The notes beneath the pieces are model-generated. The model was not told where the DNA came from. It searched no databases and was given only the letters and a program-made list of their open reading frames with translations. A stretch of DNA of 64,000 nt from Streptosporangium sp. NBC_01756 (GTDB lineage: Bacteria > Actinomycetota > Actinomycetes > Streptosporangiales > Streptosporangiaceae): positions 4,898,001-4,962,000 of the forward strand of contig NZ_CP109130.1 in NCBI RefSeq assembly GCF_035917975.1, written 5' to 3'. The position numbers were made by a program, and so were the translations under genes. Numbering within the stretch: the first letter of the stretch is position 1; each line of letters begins with the position of its first letter. Shown one piece after another: positions 44,146 through 51,195 of the stretch.

Positions 44146-46602
44146 TTGAAACTTCCCAACTCCGCGCGGGCCGTCGTGATCGGCGGTGGGGTGGCCGGCT
44201 GCAGCGTGGCCTACCATCTGGCCCGGCTCGGCTGGAGCGAGGTGATCCTGGTGGAGCGGCACGAGCTGACCGAGGGCACCACCTGGCACTCGGCCGGATT
44301 CGTGGGGCAGCTCCGCTCGACCGTCACCCAGACAAAAATGATCATGTATTCGGCCGGTCTCTATCCCGAACTGGCCGAGCTGACCGGCATGGACCCCGGC
44401 TGGCGCGGGGTGGGCGGCCTCCGCCTGGCGACCACACCCGATCGGGTGGAGGAGTCGCTGCGGCTGGCGGGGGCGGGGGAGACCTACGGCCTGGACCTCT
44501 CGGTGATCTCCGGTGCCGAGGCGAAGGAGATGCTGCCGCTGCTGGACGTGCGCGACGTGCGGGCCGCGCTCTGGCTGCCCGGCGACGGCTGGCTCGATCC
44601 GGCGCTGCTGGCCGGGGCGCTGGCCGCCGGAGCGGAGAAATCGGGCGTGCAGATCTTCACCGGGACCCGGGTGACGGGCCTCGACGTGGTGGGCGGTGAG
44701 GTCTCCGGGGTCCGCCTCGCGTCGGGTGCCGAGGAGTGGTCGGTGCAGGCCGACACCGTGGTCATCGCGGCGGGCGCGGCCAGCGGACGGGTCGGACGGC
44801 TGGCCGGAGTGGACATTCCGGTTGTGCCGATCAAGCACCAGTATGTCGTCACCGAACCTTTCGAGGTTCCCTCTTCTATGCCCACGGTCCGGGACCCGGA
44901 CAACATCGTCTACTTCCGCCAAGAGGGTGGCGGCATCCTGGTCGGGGGGTACATCCGGACTCCGGAGACGTGGGACACGGACCGTCCGCTGGCGGAGCCC
45001 CGGACGTTGTTCGACCCCGATATGCCGAAATTTCAGGAATCGTGGGAGTCGGCGGTGCGGCGCGTCCCCGCGCTGGGCCGTACCGGGATCGTGAAGGTCG
45101 TCCACGGCCCGGAGGCGTTCACCCCGGACGGCGAGTTCCTGCTCGGTGAGACCTCGGTCCGCGGCCTGTGGGCGGCGGCCGGGTTCTGCGTCCACGGCCT
45201 GGCCGCCGCGGGCGGCGTGGGCAAGGTCATGGCCGAGTGGATCGTGGACGGCTCGCCCGAGTACGACGTGTTCGGCATGGACCTGCGCCGGTTCGGGGCC
45301 CATGCCCGGTCCGCGTCGTGGGCCCGAGCCAGGGCGCTCGACTCCTATTCGACGTACTACGACATCGTCTACCCGGGCGAGGAGCGCACCGCCGCCCGGC
45401 CGCTGCGCCGCTCCCCGGCGTGGGTACGGCATGCGGAACTGGGGGCGGTGTTCGGCGAGAAGGCGGGCTGGGAGCGGGTCAACTGGTTCGAGTCCGACGC
45501 GGACCCGTCGCCCGGAGTGGAGGGGCGGCCGGACGGGTGGGCCGGGCGGATCTGGTCTCCGGCCATCCGGCGGGAGTGCCTGGCCACCCGGGACGCGGCG
45601 GGGCTCTTCGACCAGACCTCGTTCTCAAAGCTCGAAATATCAGGACATCAAGCCCTGGTGCGACTGCAGCGCGTCTGCGCCGGGCAACTCGACCGGCCTC
45701 CCGGCTCGATCGTCTACACCCAGCTCCTGAACGACCGCGGCGGCATCGAGGCCGACCTGACCGTCACCCGATTGGCCGAGGACCGCTTCCGCCTGGTCAC
45801 CGGCACCGCCTTCGGCGTCCACGACGCGGCCTGGCTCCGTGGCCACGGCCTCGACGTCCGGGATGTCACCTCCGCGCACGCCTGCTACTGCCTGTGGGGC
45901 CCGCGTGCCCTGGAGATCCTCGGCACGCTGTCGGACGACGATCTGACCTTCGGATACATGCAGGCCAGGGAGATCGGCGTGGGGAACGTCCCGGTGCTGG
46001 CCCAGCGGGTGACCTTCGTGGGCGAGTTCGGCTGGGAGCTGTACTGCCCGTCGGAGTACGGGCTCACGCTCTGGGACACGCTCATGGCGGCGGGCACGCC
46101 GTACGGCATGCGCCCGGCCGGCTACCGGGCGATCGACTCGATGCGGCTGGAGAAGGGCTACCGCGTCTGGGGCATGGACATCACCCCGGAGACCACCCCG
46201 ATCGAGGCGGGTCTCGGTTTCGCGGTGGCCCGTGACAAGGACTTCCTGGGCCGGTCCGCGCTGGCGGCCGCCACCCGGTCCTCCCGTCCGGACGGCCCCG
46301 ACGGCGCTCCGCACGGTGGCGCACCCACCCGCCGCCTGGTCTGCCTCGTCCTGGACGACCCCCGCCAGGTGTGCCTGGGCGGAGAACCGGTCCGTGCCGG
46401 TGGCGAGCCGGCCTCCCGGGTGACCAGCGGCGGATACGGCCATCGGGTGGAGCGCTCGATCGCCTACGCCTACCTGCCCGCCGACACCGCTCCCGGTGAC
46501 CGGGTCGAGGTGGGCGTCACCGGCGCCTGGATCGGCGCCACCGTCGCCGCCGAGCCCCTCTACGACCCGGCCGCGGACCGCGTCAGGCGCCTCCCGGCCT
46601 GA
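44146..46602 (+). CDS. Dimethylglycine/sarcosine dehydrogenase-like flavoprotein (FAD domain plus GcvT domain)
   Basis: A protein of about 818 residues. An N-terminal FAD oxidase domain has ARAVVIGGGVAGCSVAYHLA, then TWHSAGFVGQLR (a region that holds the covalent FAD in the eukaryotic enzymes) and ends around residue 410. A GcvT/aminomethyltransferase domain follows (REC LATRDAAGLFDQTSFSK region to YRAIDSMRLEKGYRVWGMD). This combined architecture oxidises dimethylglycine or sarcosine and passes the one-carbon unit to tetrahydrofolate. TTG 44146 fits the family and a GAGGGG ribosome site. It is divergent from the kinase and permease genes. Confidence 0.88.
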   Translation: MKLPNSARAVVIGGGVAGCSVAYHLARLGWSEVILVERHELTEGTTWHSAGFVGQLRSTVTQTKMIMYSAGLYPELAELTGMDPGWRGVGGLRLATTPDRVEESLRLAGAGETYGLDLSVISGAEAKEMLPLLDVRDVRAALWLPGDGWLDPALLAGALAAGAEKSGVQIFTGTRVTGLDVVGGEVSGVRLASGAEEWSVQADTVVIAAGAASGRVGRLAGVDIPVVPIKHQYVVTEPFEVPSSMPTVRDPDNIVYFRQEGGGILVGGYIRTPETWDTDRPLAEPRTLFDPDMPKFQESWESAVRRVPALGRTGIVKVVHGPEAFTPDGEFLLGETSVRGLWAAAGFCVHGLAAAGGVGKVMAEWIVDGSPEYDVFGMDLRRFGAHARSASWARARALDSYSTYYDIVYPGEERTAARPLRRSPAWVRHAELGAVFGEKAGWERVNWFESDADPSPGVEGRPDGWAGRIWSPAIRRECLATRDAAGLFDQTSFSKLEISGHQALVRLQRVCAGQLDRPPGSIVYTQLLNDRGGIEADLTVTRLAEDRFRLVTGTAFGVHDAAWLRGHGLDVRDVTSAHACYCLWGPRALEILGTLSDDDLTFGYMQAREIGVGNVPVLAQRVTFVGEFGWELYCPSEYGLTLWDTLMAAGTPYGMRPAGYRAIDSMRLEKGYRVWGMDITPETTPIEAGLGFAVARDKDFLGRSALAAATRSSRPDGPDGAPHGGAPTRRLVCLVLDDPRQVCLGGEPVRAGGEPASRVTSGGYGHRVERSIAYAYLPADTAPGDRVEVGVTGAWIGATVAAEPLYDPAADRVRRLPA

Positions 46603-46975
46603 TGCGTCCGATGGGAGGCGCCTCCCACCGGACGGTCCTCCGCAGGCGGTCACACGTGCCGCCGGCAGCCGGGCCGCGGCCTTCCTGTCAACGGGCCGAT
46701 TGTTGCGGGCCAGGACGTTGATGACGTGCTCGAACTCGAATGGCTCGTAGCTGGGAGAAAACCCATGTGCGCACAAGTGGTTCGACTGAGTATTGTGCTT
46801 GCCATGTCGAGCCCAGAGGCATCCAAGGTGGGGGCTTTCGGTCACCCGTCAGCCCCCTGAACCACTGAACGGTCCTGTGCCGCCGCATGATGGCGGCGAA
46901 TGACAGGAGTAGTCGGGCCGCTGACCGCGGTGACGAGACGTCTCAGCTGATCTCTCATCGCCTCGGAGTTCCTCG
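46603..46975. other. Leader region of the exporter gene
   Basis: About 370 bases with no large gene. It contains a possible 31-codon leader ORF (46765-46860) with a hairpin at its end. Nothing recognisable is seen in 46603-46764, where GC content is lower than the neighbours. Confidence 0.4.
46765..46860 (+). CDS. Candidate leader peptide of the exporter gene (31 aa)
   Basis: An ATG at 46765 with a GGGAGAA ribosome site opens 31 codons starting MCAQVVRLSIVLAMSSPEAS and ending GHPSAP. A stem of gggggct (46830-46836) and agccccc (46851-46857) overlaps the last codons and could compete with translation or with an antiterminator. The exporter gene starts 115 bases after the stop. Attenuation by ribosome stalling is known for several chloramphenicol-resistance genes, but no sequence kinship is claimed here. 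Confidence 0.35.
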   Translation: MCAQVVRLSIVLAMSSPEASKVGAFGHPSAP

Positions 46976-48154
46976 ATGCCTCTACCTCTCTATCTGCTTG
47001 CCGTGGCGCTCTTCGCCATGGGCACGTCAGAATTCATGCTCGCCGGCCTGCTGCCGGACATCGCCGCGGACTTCGGCGTTCCGGTCGCGACGGCGGGACT
47101 GCTCACCTCGGCTTTCGCCATCGGAATGGTGGTGGGCGCCCCGCTCATGGCGGGGCTTGCGCGCCGGTGGCCACGGCGATCCAGCCTGCTGGGCTTTCTC
47201 GGCCTGTTCCTGGCCGCACACGTCCTCGGTGCCTGCACCGGCAGCTTCACCGTTCTGCTCGCCACCCGGATCCTCGCGGCGCTCGCCAACGCCGGCTTTC
47301 TGGCGGTCGCCCTCACCGCCGCCGCCGACCTGGTCCCTGCCGACCGGAAGGGCCGGGCCCTGGCCGTCCTGCTGGCGGGCACCACGGTCGCCACCATCGC
47401 AGGGGTTCCCGGTGGCGCCTTGCTGGGGACCCTGCTCGACTGGCGCGCCGCCTTCTGGGGAATGGCGATGTTGTGCCTACCCTCGGCGCTCGGCGTAGTG
47501 CGTGGCGTTCCCGCCACGACGGGACGGCCGGACGAGCCGGCAGGCCCGGATCTACGCCGGGAGCTCACCGAACTACGGCGTCCGCGACTGGTCCTGGTCC
47601 TGCTGCTGGGCGCGCTGGTGAATGCCGCGACGTTCGGCACTTTCACCTTCCTCGCTCCGATCGTCACCGATGTCGCCGAGCTGGATCCGCTGTGGATCTC
47701 TGTGGTGCTGGTGCTGTTCGGCCTGGGGTCCTTCGTCGGCGTCACCGTCGCCGGGCGGTTGTCCGACCAGCGGCCCGGTGTCGTCGTCGCGGTCGGCGGG
47801 CCGCTGCTGCTCGGCGGCTGGGTCGCCCTCGGCCTCATCGCGGTCAACCCGATCGCGCTGCTGCTCCTTGCGTTCACCCAGGGTGCGCTCTCCTTCGGCC
47901 TCGGAAGCACGTTGATCGCCCGCGTGCTGTATGAGGCTGCGGGAGCGCCGACCATGGCGGGCTCCTACGCCACCGCTGCTCTCAACATCGGGGCTACCGC
48001 CGGTCCTGTCATCGCCGCCGCCACGTTGAACACCTGGCTGGCCGAACGGGGACCCGTCTGGGCCAGTGGTGCCCTGGTCGCCGTCGCACTCCTCCTCGCG
48101 CTGCCCTTCCGTCAGGCCCTCGAACACCGCAAGCACGAGGGGAGGACGCGATGA
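46976..48154 (+). CDS. Chloramphenicol-type MFS exporter (CmlR/Cmx family)
   Basis: The 392-residue, 12-TM protein begins MPLPLYLLAVALFAMGTSEF and continues MLAGLLPDIAADFGV. This start, the APTMAGSYATAALN segment and the LAALANAGFLAVAL helix are like the chloramphenicol exporters of Streptomyces lividans (CmlR) and corynebacterial Cmx. These use the proton gradient to expel chloramphenicol and florfenicol. It lies after a possible leader peptide and before a broken vapC relic. Family call is strong; the exact drug is by analogy. Confidence 0.88.
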   Translation: MPLPLYLLAVALFAMGTSEFMLAGLLPDIAADFGVPVATAGLLTSAFAIGMVVGAPLMAGLARRWPRRSSLLGFLGLFLAAHVLGACTGSFTVLLATRILAALANAGFLAVALTAAADLVPADRKGRALAVLLAGTTVATIAGVPGGALLGTLLDWRAAFWGMAMLCLPSALGVVRGVPATTGRPDEPAGPDLRRELTELRRPRLVLVLLLGALVNAATFGTFTFLAPIVTDVAELDPLWISVVLVLFGLGSFVGVTVAGRLSDQRPGVVVAVGGPLLLGGWVALGLIAVNPIALLLLAFTQGALSFGLGSTLIARVLYEAAGAPTMAGSYATAALNIGATAGPVIAAATLNTWLAERGPVWASGALVAVALLLALPFRQALEHRKHEGRTR

Positions 48155-48198
48155 CGCACCGCACCGCGCCATTGAACATCGAGGGTTAACGGATCTTC

Positions 48199-48360
48199 GA
48201 TTGCTCGCCGCGGCGGGGCTGCACGGTCACGAACATGCGCTCGACGCCATGGTGTGCGCCACCGCGCTGTGCCTTCCCGGGCCGGTGACCGTGCTGACCT
48301 CCGACGTCGGAGGTCAGCACGACGATCAGCCAGAACCGCCTGCGCATCGCGAAGGTCTGA
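48199..48360 (+). pseudogene. VapC/PIN toxin relic, C-terminal half, frameshifted
   Basis: One frame reads LRLLAAAGLHGHEHALDAMV then ATALCLPGPVTVLTSD, the C-terminal half of an actinobacterial PIN-domain VapC. It then meets a 32-bp perfect palindrome (48290-48321), and the family's final NRLRIAKV before the TGA at 48358-48360 is in another frame. The N-terminal half and the VapB antitoxin are missing. The gene is dead. It lies directly after the exporter gene. Confidence 0.7.
48290..48321. repeat. 32-bp perfect palindrome without a spacer
   Basis: cgtgctgacctccgac (48290-48305) is followed directly by its exact reverse complement (48306-48321). The first arm codes for VLTSD of the vapC relic, so the second arm looks like an inverted duplication of coding sequence that replaced the next few codons. 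Confidence 0.9.
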
Positions 48361-48387
48361 CTTCGGCCGTTTCGCCCGGCGAAATCG

Positions 48388-49050
48388 TTAGACGGTCTCC
48401 AGGCAGGTGGCGGTCCGGTGGACGGGGATGCCGGGAGCGGACGGCGCCCGCGTGCGGTTCACCCAGCAGAAGTCCACCCCGGCGGCCTGCGCGCAGCCGC
48501 CGTCGCTCGCCGGGGAGTCGCCGACCATGAGCGCGTCACCGGCCTCGGCCTCCAGCAGGTTCAGGGTGTGGTGGAGCAGCTCTCCGTCGGGTTTGCGCAG
48601 GCCCACCTCGGGCGCGATCACCACGTGTTCGAAGAACCCGCCGATCCGGGTACGGCGGAGCTTGGCCCGCTGGACGTGGGCGATGCCGTCGGTCACCAGG
48701 GCCAGCCGGAACCGCCGGGAGAGCCGCCGCAGGGCGGCCCTGGCCTCGGGGAACAGGGACACGTTCCGGCCGAGTGCCTCCTCGAAGGCGACCGCGACCG
48801 ACGGGAGGGCGCCCAACTGGGCCCAGCGTTCCAGCCGCAGCTCGGCGAGGGTGATCCGGTGCTCGCGGTAGGCCGCCCAGAGCGGCTCGTTGGCGGAGTG
48901 GAACCGCGCCAGGAACTCGGCGCGGCCCATCCGGAAGAAGCGATGGTGGATCTCATGAAGCGCGCCGTGCTCCGTTCGGGCGTAGTCGACCACGGTCCCG
49001 TCCAGATCGACCAGCAGGACCTGGTAACGCTGCTCCCTCGCCGGGCCCAT
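48388..49050 (-). CDS. HAD-family hydrolase
   Basis: The 220-residue phosphatase-like protein has motif I VLLVDLDGTVVDY (nucleophile and acid/base Asp), motif II VTDG, motif III Lys in VGLRKPDGELLHHTL and motif IV VGDSPASDGGCAQ. It has a C1-type helical cap (residues about 18-85). It belongs to the YjjG/5'-nucleotidase-like branch. It begins inside the last 98 bases of the upstream ThyA-like gene, a long overlap that implies co-transcription and coupling. The natural substrate could be a nucleoside monophosphate, given the neighbour; this is inference. Confidence 0.85.
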   Translation of the reverse strand: MGPAREQRYQVLLVDLDGTVVDYARTEHGALHEIHHRFFRMGRAEFLARFHSANEPLWAAYREHRITLAELRLERWAQLGALPSVAVAFEEALGRNVSLFPEARAALRRLSRRFRLALVTDGIAHVQRAKLRRTRIGGFFEHVVIAPEVGLRKPDGELLHHTLNLLEAEAGDALMVGDSPASDGGCAQAAGVDFCWVNRTRAPSAPGIPVHRTATCLETV

Positions 49051-49672
49051 CGCGCTCCGACAGCCGGAGGATCTCCTCGACCGTCGCCGCGTCCACGGCA
49101 TAGATGTGAGGAACGTCGACGAAGACCCTCATTGGTCCACAACCCACTCCGAGGTCGTCGGCGACCTCGCTCTGGATACTACGCAGCGGCACGTAGTTCA
49201 GATAGGAGGTGAACACGTTCTGCGACCGGAAGGCCGCGGTCATCACCAGCCGCCCGTCGCGGAGCCGGAAGGCCAGACTGGTCAGGCAGGGCACCGCGTC
49301 GGGGGGCTCGCCCGGGACGGTGAGGGAGATCCAGCCGCTCTTGCTGTACGGCTTGGCACGCAGCACCTCGGCCACCCAGTGGAGCTGGTCGACATCGAGG
49401 AGCCGGCGGAGCCGGCCGCCGTAGCTGTATTTGAAGGGAGGGACGATCGCGCACTCGCTGAACTTGCTGGCGTAGAGCGGGATCTTCCCCGGGTCGCCGT
49501 AGGTCTCCAGGATCGGATCGTCCCAGCCGAGCTCGGCGATTTCGAACAGCACCGCCTGGGTTTCGACGATCGGGCCCCGGTCGTCCTCGGCGGGCCTGCC
49601 GTTGGTCCTTACGTGTCGCATCAGCCAGATCCACGTCTCCCCACAAGACGTGAATCTGAGGAGGTCGGGCAT
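48953..49672 (-). CDS. Divergent thymidylate-synthase-fold enzyme
   Basis: A 239-residue protein that aligns with the ThyA fold by motif order: YGGRLRRLLDVDQLHWVAEV (like YGKQWR..DQL), the active-site region DAVPCLTSLAFRLRDGRLVM with Cys129 where ThyA has PPCH, FRSQNVFTSYLNY (like RSxDxFLGxPFN) and the terminal DVPHIYAVD (like DAHxY). The histidine next to the Cys and the two adjacent arginines of the phosphate site are replaced. So it may act on a different nucleotide or moiety. It overlaps the HAD gene and starts directly after the membrane protein gene. Confidence 0.65.
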   Translation of the reverse strand: MPDLLRFTSCGETWIWLMRHVRTNGRPAEDDRGPIVETQAVLFEIAELGWDDPILETYGDPGKIPLYASKFSECAIVPPFKYSYGGRLRRLLDVDQLHWVAEVLRAKPYSKSGWISLTVPGEPPDAVPCLTSLAFRLRDGRLVMTAAFRSQNVFTSYLNYVPLRSIQSEVADDLGVGCGPMRVFVDVPHIYAVDAATVEEILRLSERDGPGEGAALPGPAGRSGRDRGRLRPNGARRAS

Positions 49673-50377
49673 TCAGGTCTCCACGTTGGGGAAATGGAAT
49701 GGGTTGTGTGGGAGCCGGCGCTGCCGGGAGACGTTGGCGCGGACGTAGTAGACGAAGTAGTGCACCAGCGCGAGCAGTCCGATGATCACCAGGAGCAGGG
49801 CGGTGTTGGGGGTGGAGCCGACCATGCCGAGCACGCCGACCGCGAGGTAGGCGCTGTTGACCAGGGCCAGCATCATCACGTTGGTCCCCGGCCAGGCGAG
49901 CGGCGCGTAGGTCTCCGGGTAGCGGGGGTCCACCGGCAGGTTGGGGGTCCAGCCGAGGGCCGAGAAATGGTCCTTGAGCTGGACCACGTAGAGCAGGCGG
50001 AAGTTGTTGAGGGCGCGCGCCGTCCGCATGTGCGCGTTGACCGCCTCGATCAGCCGCAGGAACGGCAGGATGTTCAGCAGTCCGAACGCGGCGACCATCG
50101 CGAACAGATACCACGGCACCCCGCCCCAGGAGGTCAGTGCCGCCGGGTTGATCACTTTTGCGCTCGCCAGCGCTATGGCGGCGGCGAACGGGGCGGCGAG
50201 CAGGCTCATGGAGAGCCTGGTCATTTTGAGCCGTTCGTCCTTGGCGGCGAGGTAGACATGGTAGGTCCCGCTGAAATCCACGGCTACGAGCTGGAGGAAG
50301 TCCTTCGGCTCCACGGGCAGGTTGTCGAGCCGCTCGGGCAGCGACTCCGCGGTCATACGCGGCAACATCTTCCGCAT
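49673..50377 (-). CDS. Four-TM membrane protein of unknown function
   Basis: The 234-residue protein has an acidic N-terminal cytoplasmic part (ESLPERLDNLPVEPKDFLQL), two hydrophobic segments near residues 52-70 and 85-103 (MSLLAAPFAAAIALASA, WYLFAMVAAFGLLNILPFL), a soluble loop of about 60 residues, and two more hydrophobic segments near 160-205, then a basic tail. I do not recognise the family. It ends one base before the ThyA-like gene's start, so the three genes form an operon. An inverted repeat aagccaa/ttggctt lies near 50413-50441 upstream. Confidence 0.75.
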   Translation of the reverse strand: MRKMLPRMTAESLPERLDNLPVEPKDFLQLVAVDFSGTYHVYLAAKDERLKMTRLSMSLLAAPFAAAIALASAKVINPAALTSWGGVPWYLFAMVAAFGLLNILPFLRLIEAVNAHMRTARALNNFRLLYVVQLKDHFSALGWTPNLPVDPRYPETYAPLAWPGTNVMMLALVNSAYLAVGVLGMVGSTPNTALLLVIIGLLALVHYFVYYVRANVSRQRRLPHNPFHFPNVET

Positions 50378-50615
50378 CGGAACCCACTCTCGGGGCTGGC
50401 GGACGTGCGCAGTAAGCCAATTTTGACGCACCTGTTGGCTTTTTGGGCGTTATTCGGCATATCTCCGGCAACTTCGCGGAATCCACTCCCGACCGAACCG
50501 GTGACGTCGAGAGACCCTGCTCTCCGGAGCCGTCCGTCATCCGGTCCGCTCCGGAGACCGGAACGACCATCCGTCTGCACGTCGTCATCCCGCCTGCCGA
50601 ATCCCGGGCCCTGCG

Positions 50616-50978
50616 TCACCCGTCCCGCAGTGCCTCCTCCACGGAGGCGGACACCGTGAAGCGGGACAGGAGCCCGGTCATGGCCAGCATGTGGCGCAGA
50701 GTACGGCTCACCCCGGTCAGCACCAGGCGGGTGCTGCCCTCCTGGCTCCGCCGCAGGATCCACAGCAGTTCGGCGAGCCCGGTGGAGTCGCAGAAGGTGA
50801 GTCCGGCGAGATCGAGGATGAGCGGCGGCATGGGATCGGCGCCGCTCCACACCTGCGTGAGCTCTCGCCGCAGCATGGGCGCGTAGTCGTAGTCGAGCTC
50901 TCCGACCGCGTGGATGACCATGGCGGTGCCATGCGAGCCGGACGAGATGGAAAGCGCACCCGCGCCTTCGGTTGACAT
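50616..50978 (-). CDS. STAS-domain anti-sigma factor antagonist
   Basis: The 120-residue protein is a single STAS fold with the phosphorylatable Ser in LDLAGLTFCDSTGLAELLWI, like SpoIIAA/RsbV. It would bind an anti-sigma kinase when unphosphorylated and so free a sigma factor. ATG 50978 has an AAGGAG site. No kinase or sigma factor is adjacent in this window. It is followed downstream by the membrane/ThyA/HAD operon in the same orientation but separated by 238 bases. Confidence 0.9.
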   Translation of the reverse strand: MSTEGAGALSISSGSHGTAMVIHAVGELDYDYAPMLRRELTQVWSGADPMPPLILDLAGLTFCDSTGLAELLWILRRSQEGSTRLVLTGVSRTLRHMLAMTGLLSRFTVSASVEEALRDG

Positions 50979-51140
50979 CGGGAACTCCTTAGACCCGCAG
51001 TTCACAGGGCGGGCGTTCCCTCCGTCCTATCAGGTATGCGAGCCCGTCGGGTCCCGATGGCCGGAGAACCATGAGAACCGACATGTTTTCGATGCACGGA
51101 AAGCGTTTCAGCGGTACTCGCGGTGGGGGAGACGGCAGAT

Positions 51141-51169
51141 GCCGCCGGGAGGTCGAACCTCCCGGCGGC
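51141..51169 (-). terminator. Hairpin terminator after the GH87 gene
   Basis: gccgccgggaggt and acctcccggcggc form a perfect 13-bp stem around a three-base loop, 27 bases past the stop of the minus-strand glucanase gene. It is a strong GC-rich terminator in the high-GC style. Confidence 0.75.
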
Positions 51170-51195
51170 ACCTGTTTCCCGCCGATCCGGACTTC

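Noticed and set aside
43072..46602. A longer dehydrogenase frame from 43072
   Set aside because: The first 350 codons are antisense to the kinase-like gene; the FAD-binding start and ribosome site are at 44146.
48953..49050. Frameshift between the ThyA-like and HAD genes
   Set aside because: The 98-base overlap looked like an error, but both frames are intact with normal starts and stops; a long overlap is the simpler reading.
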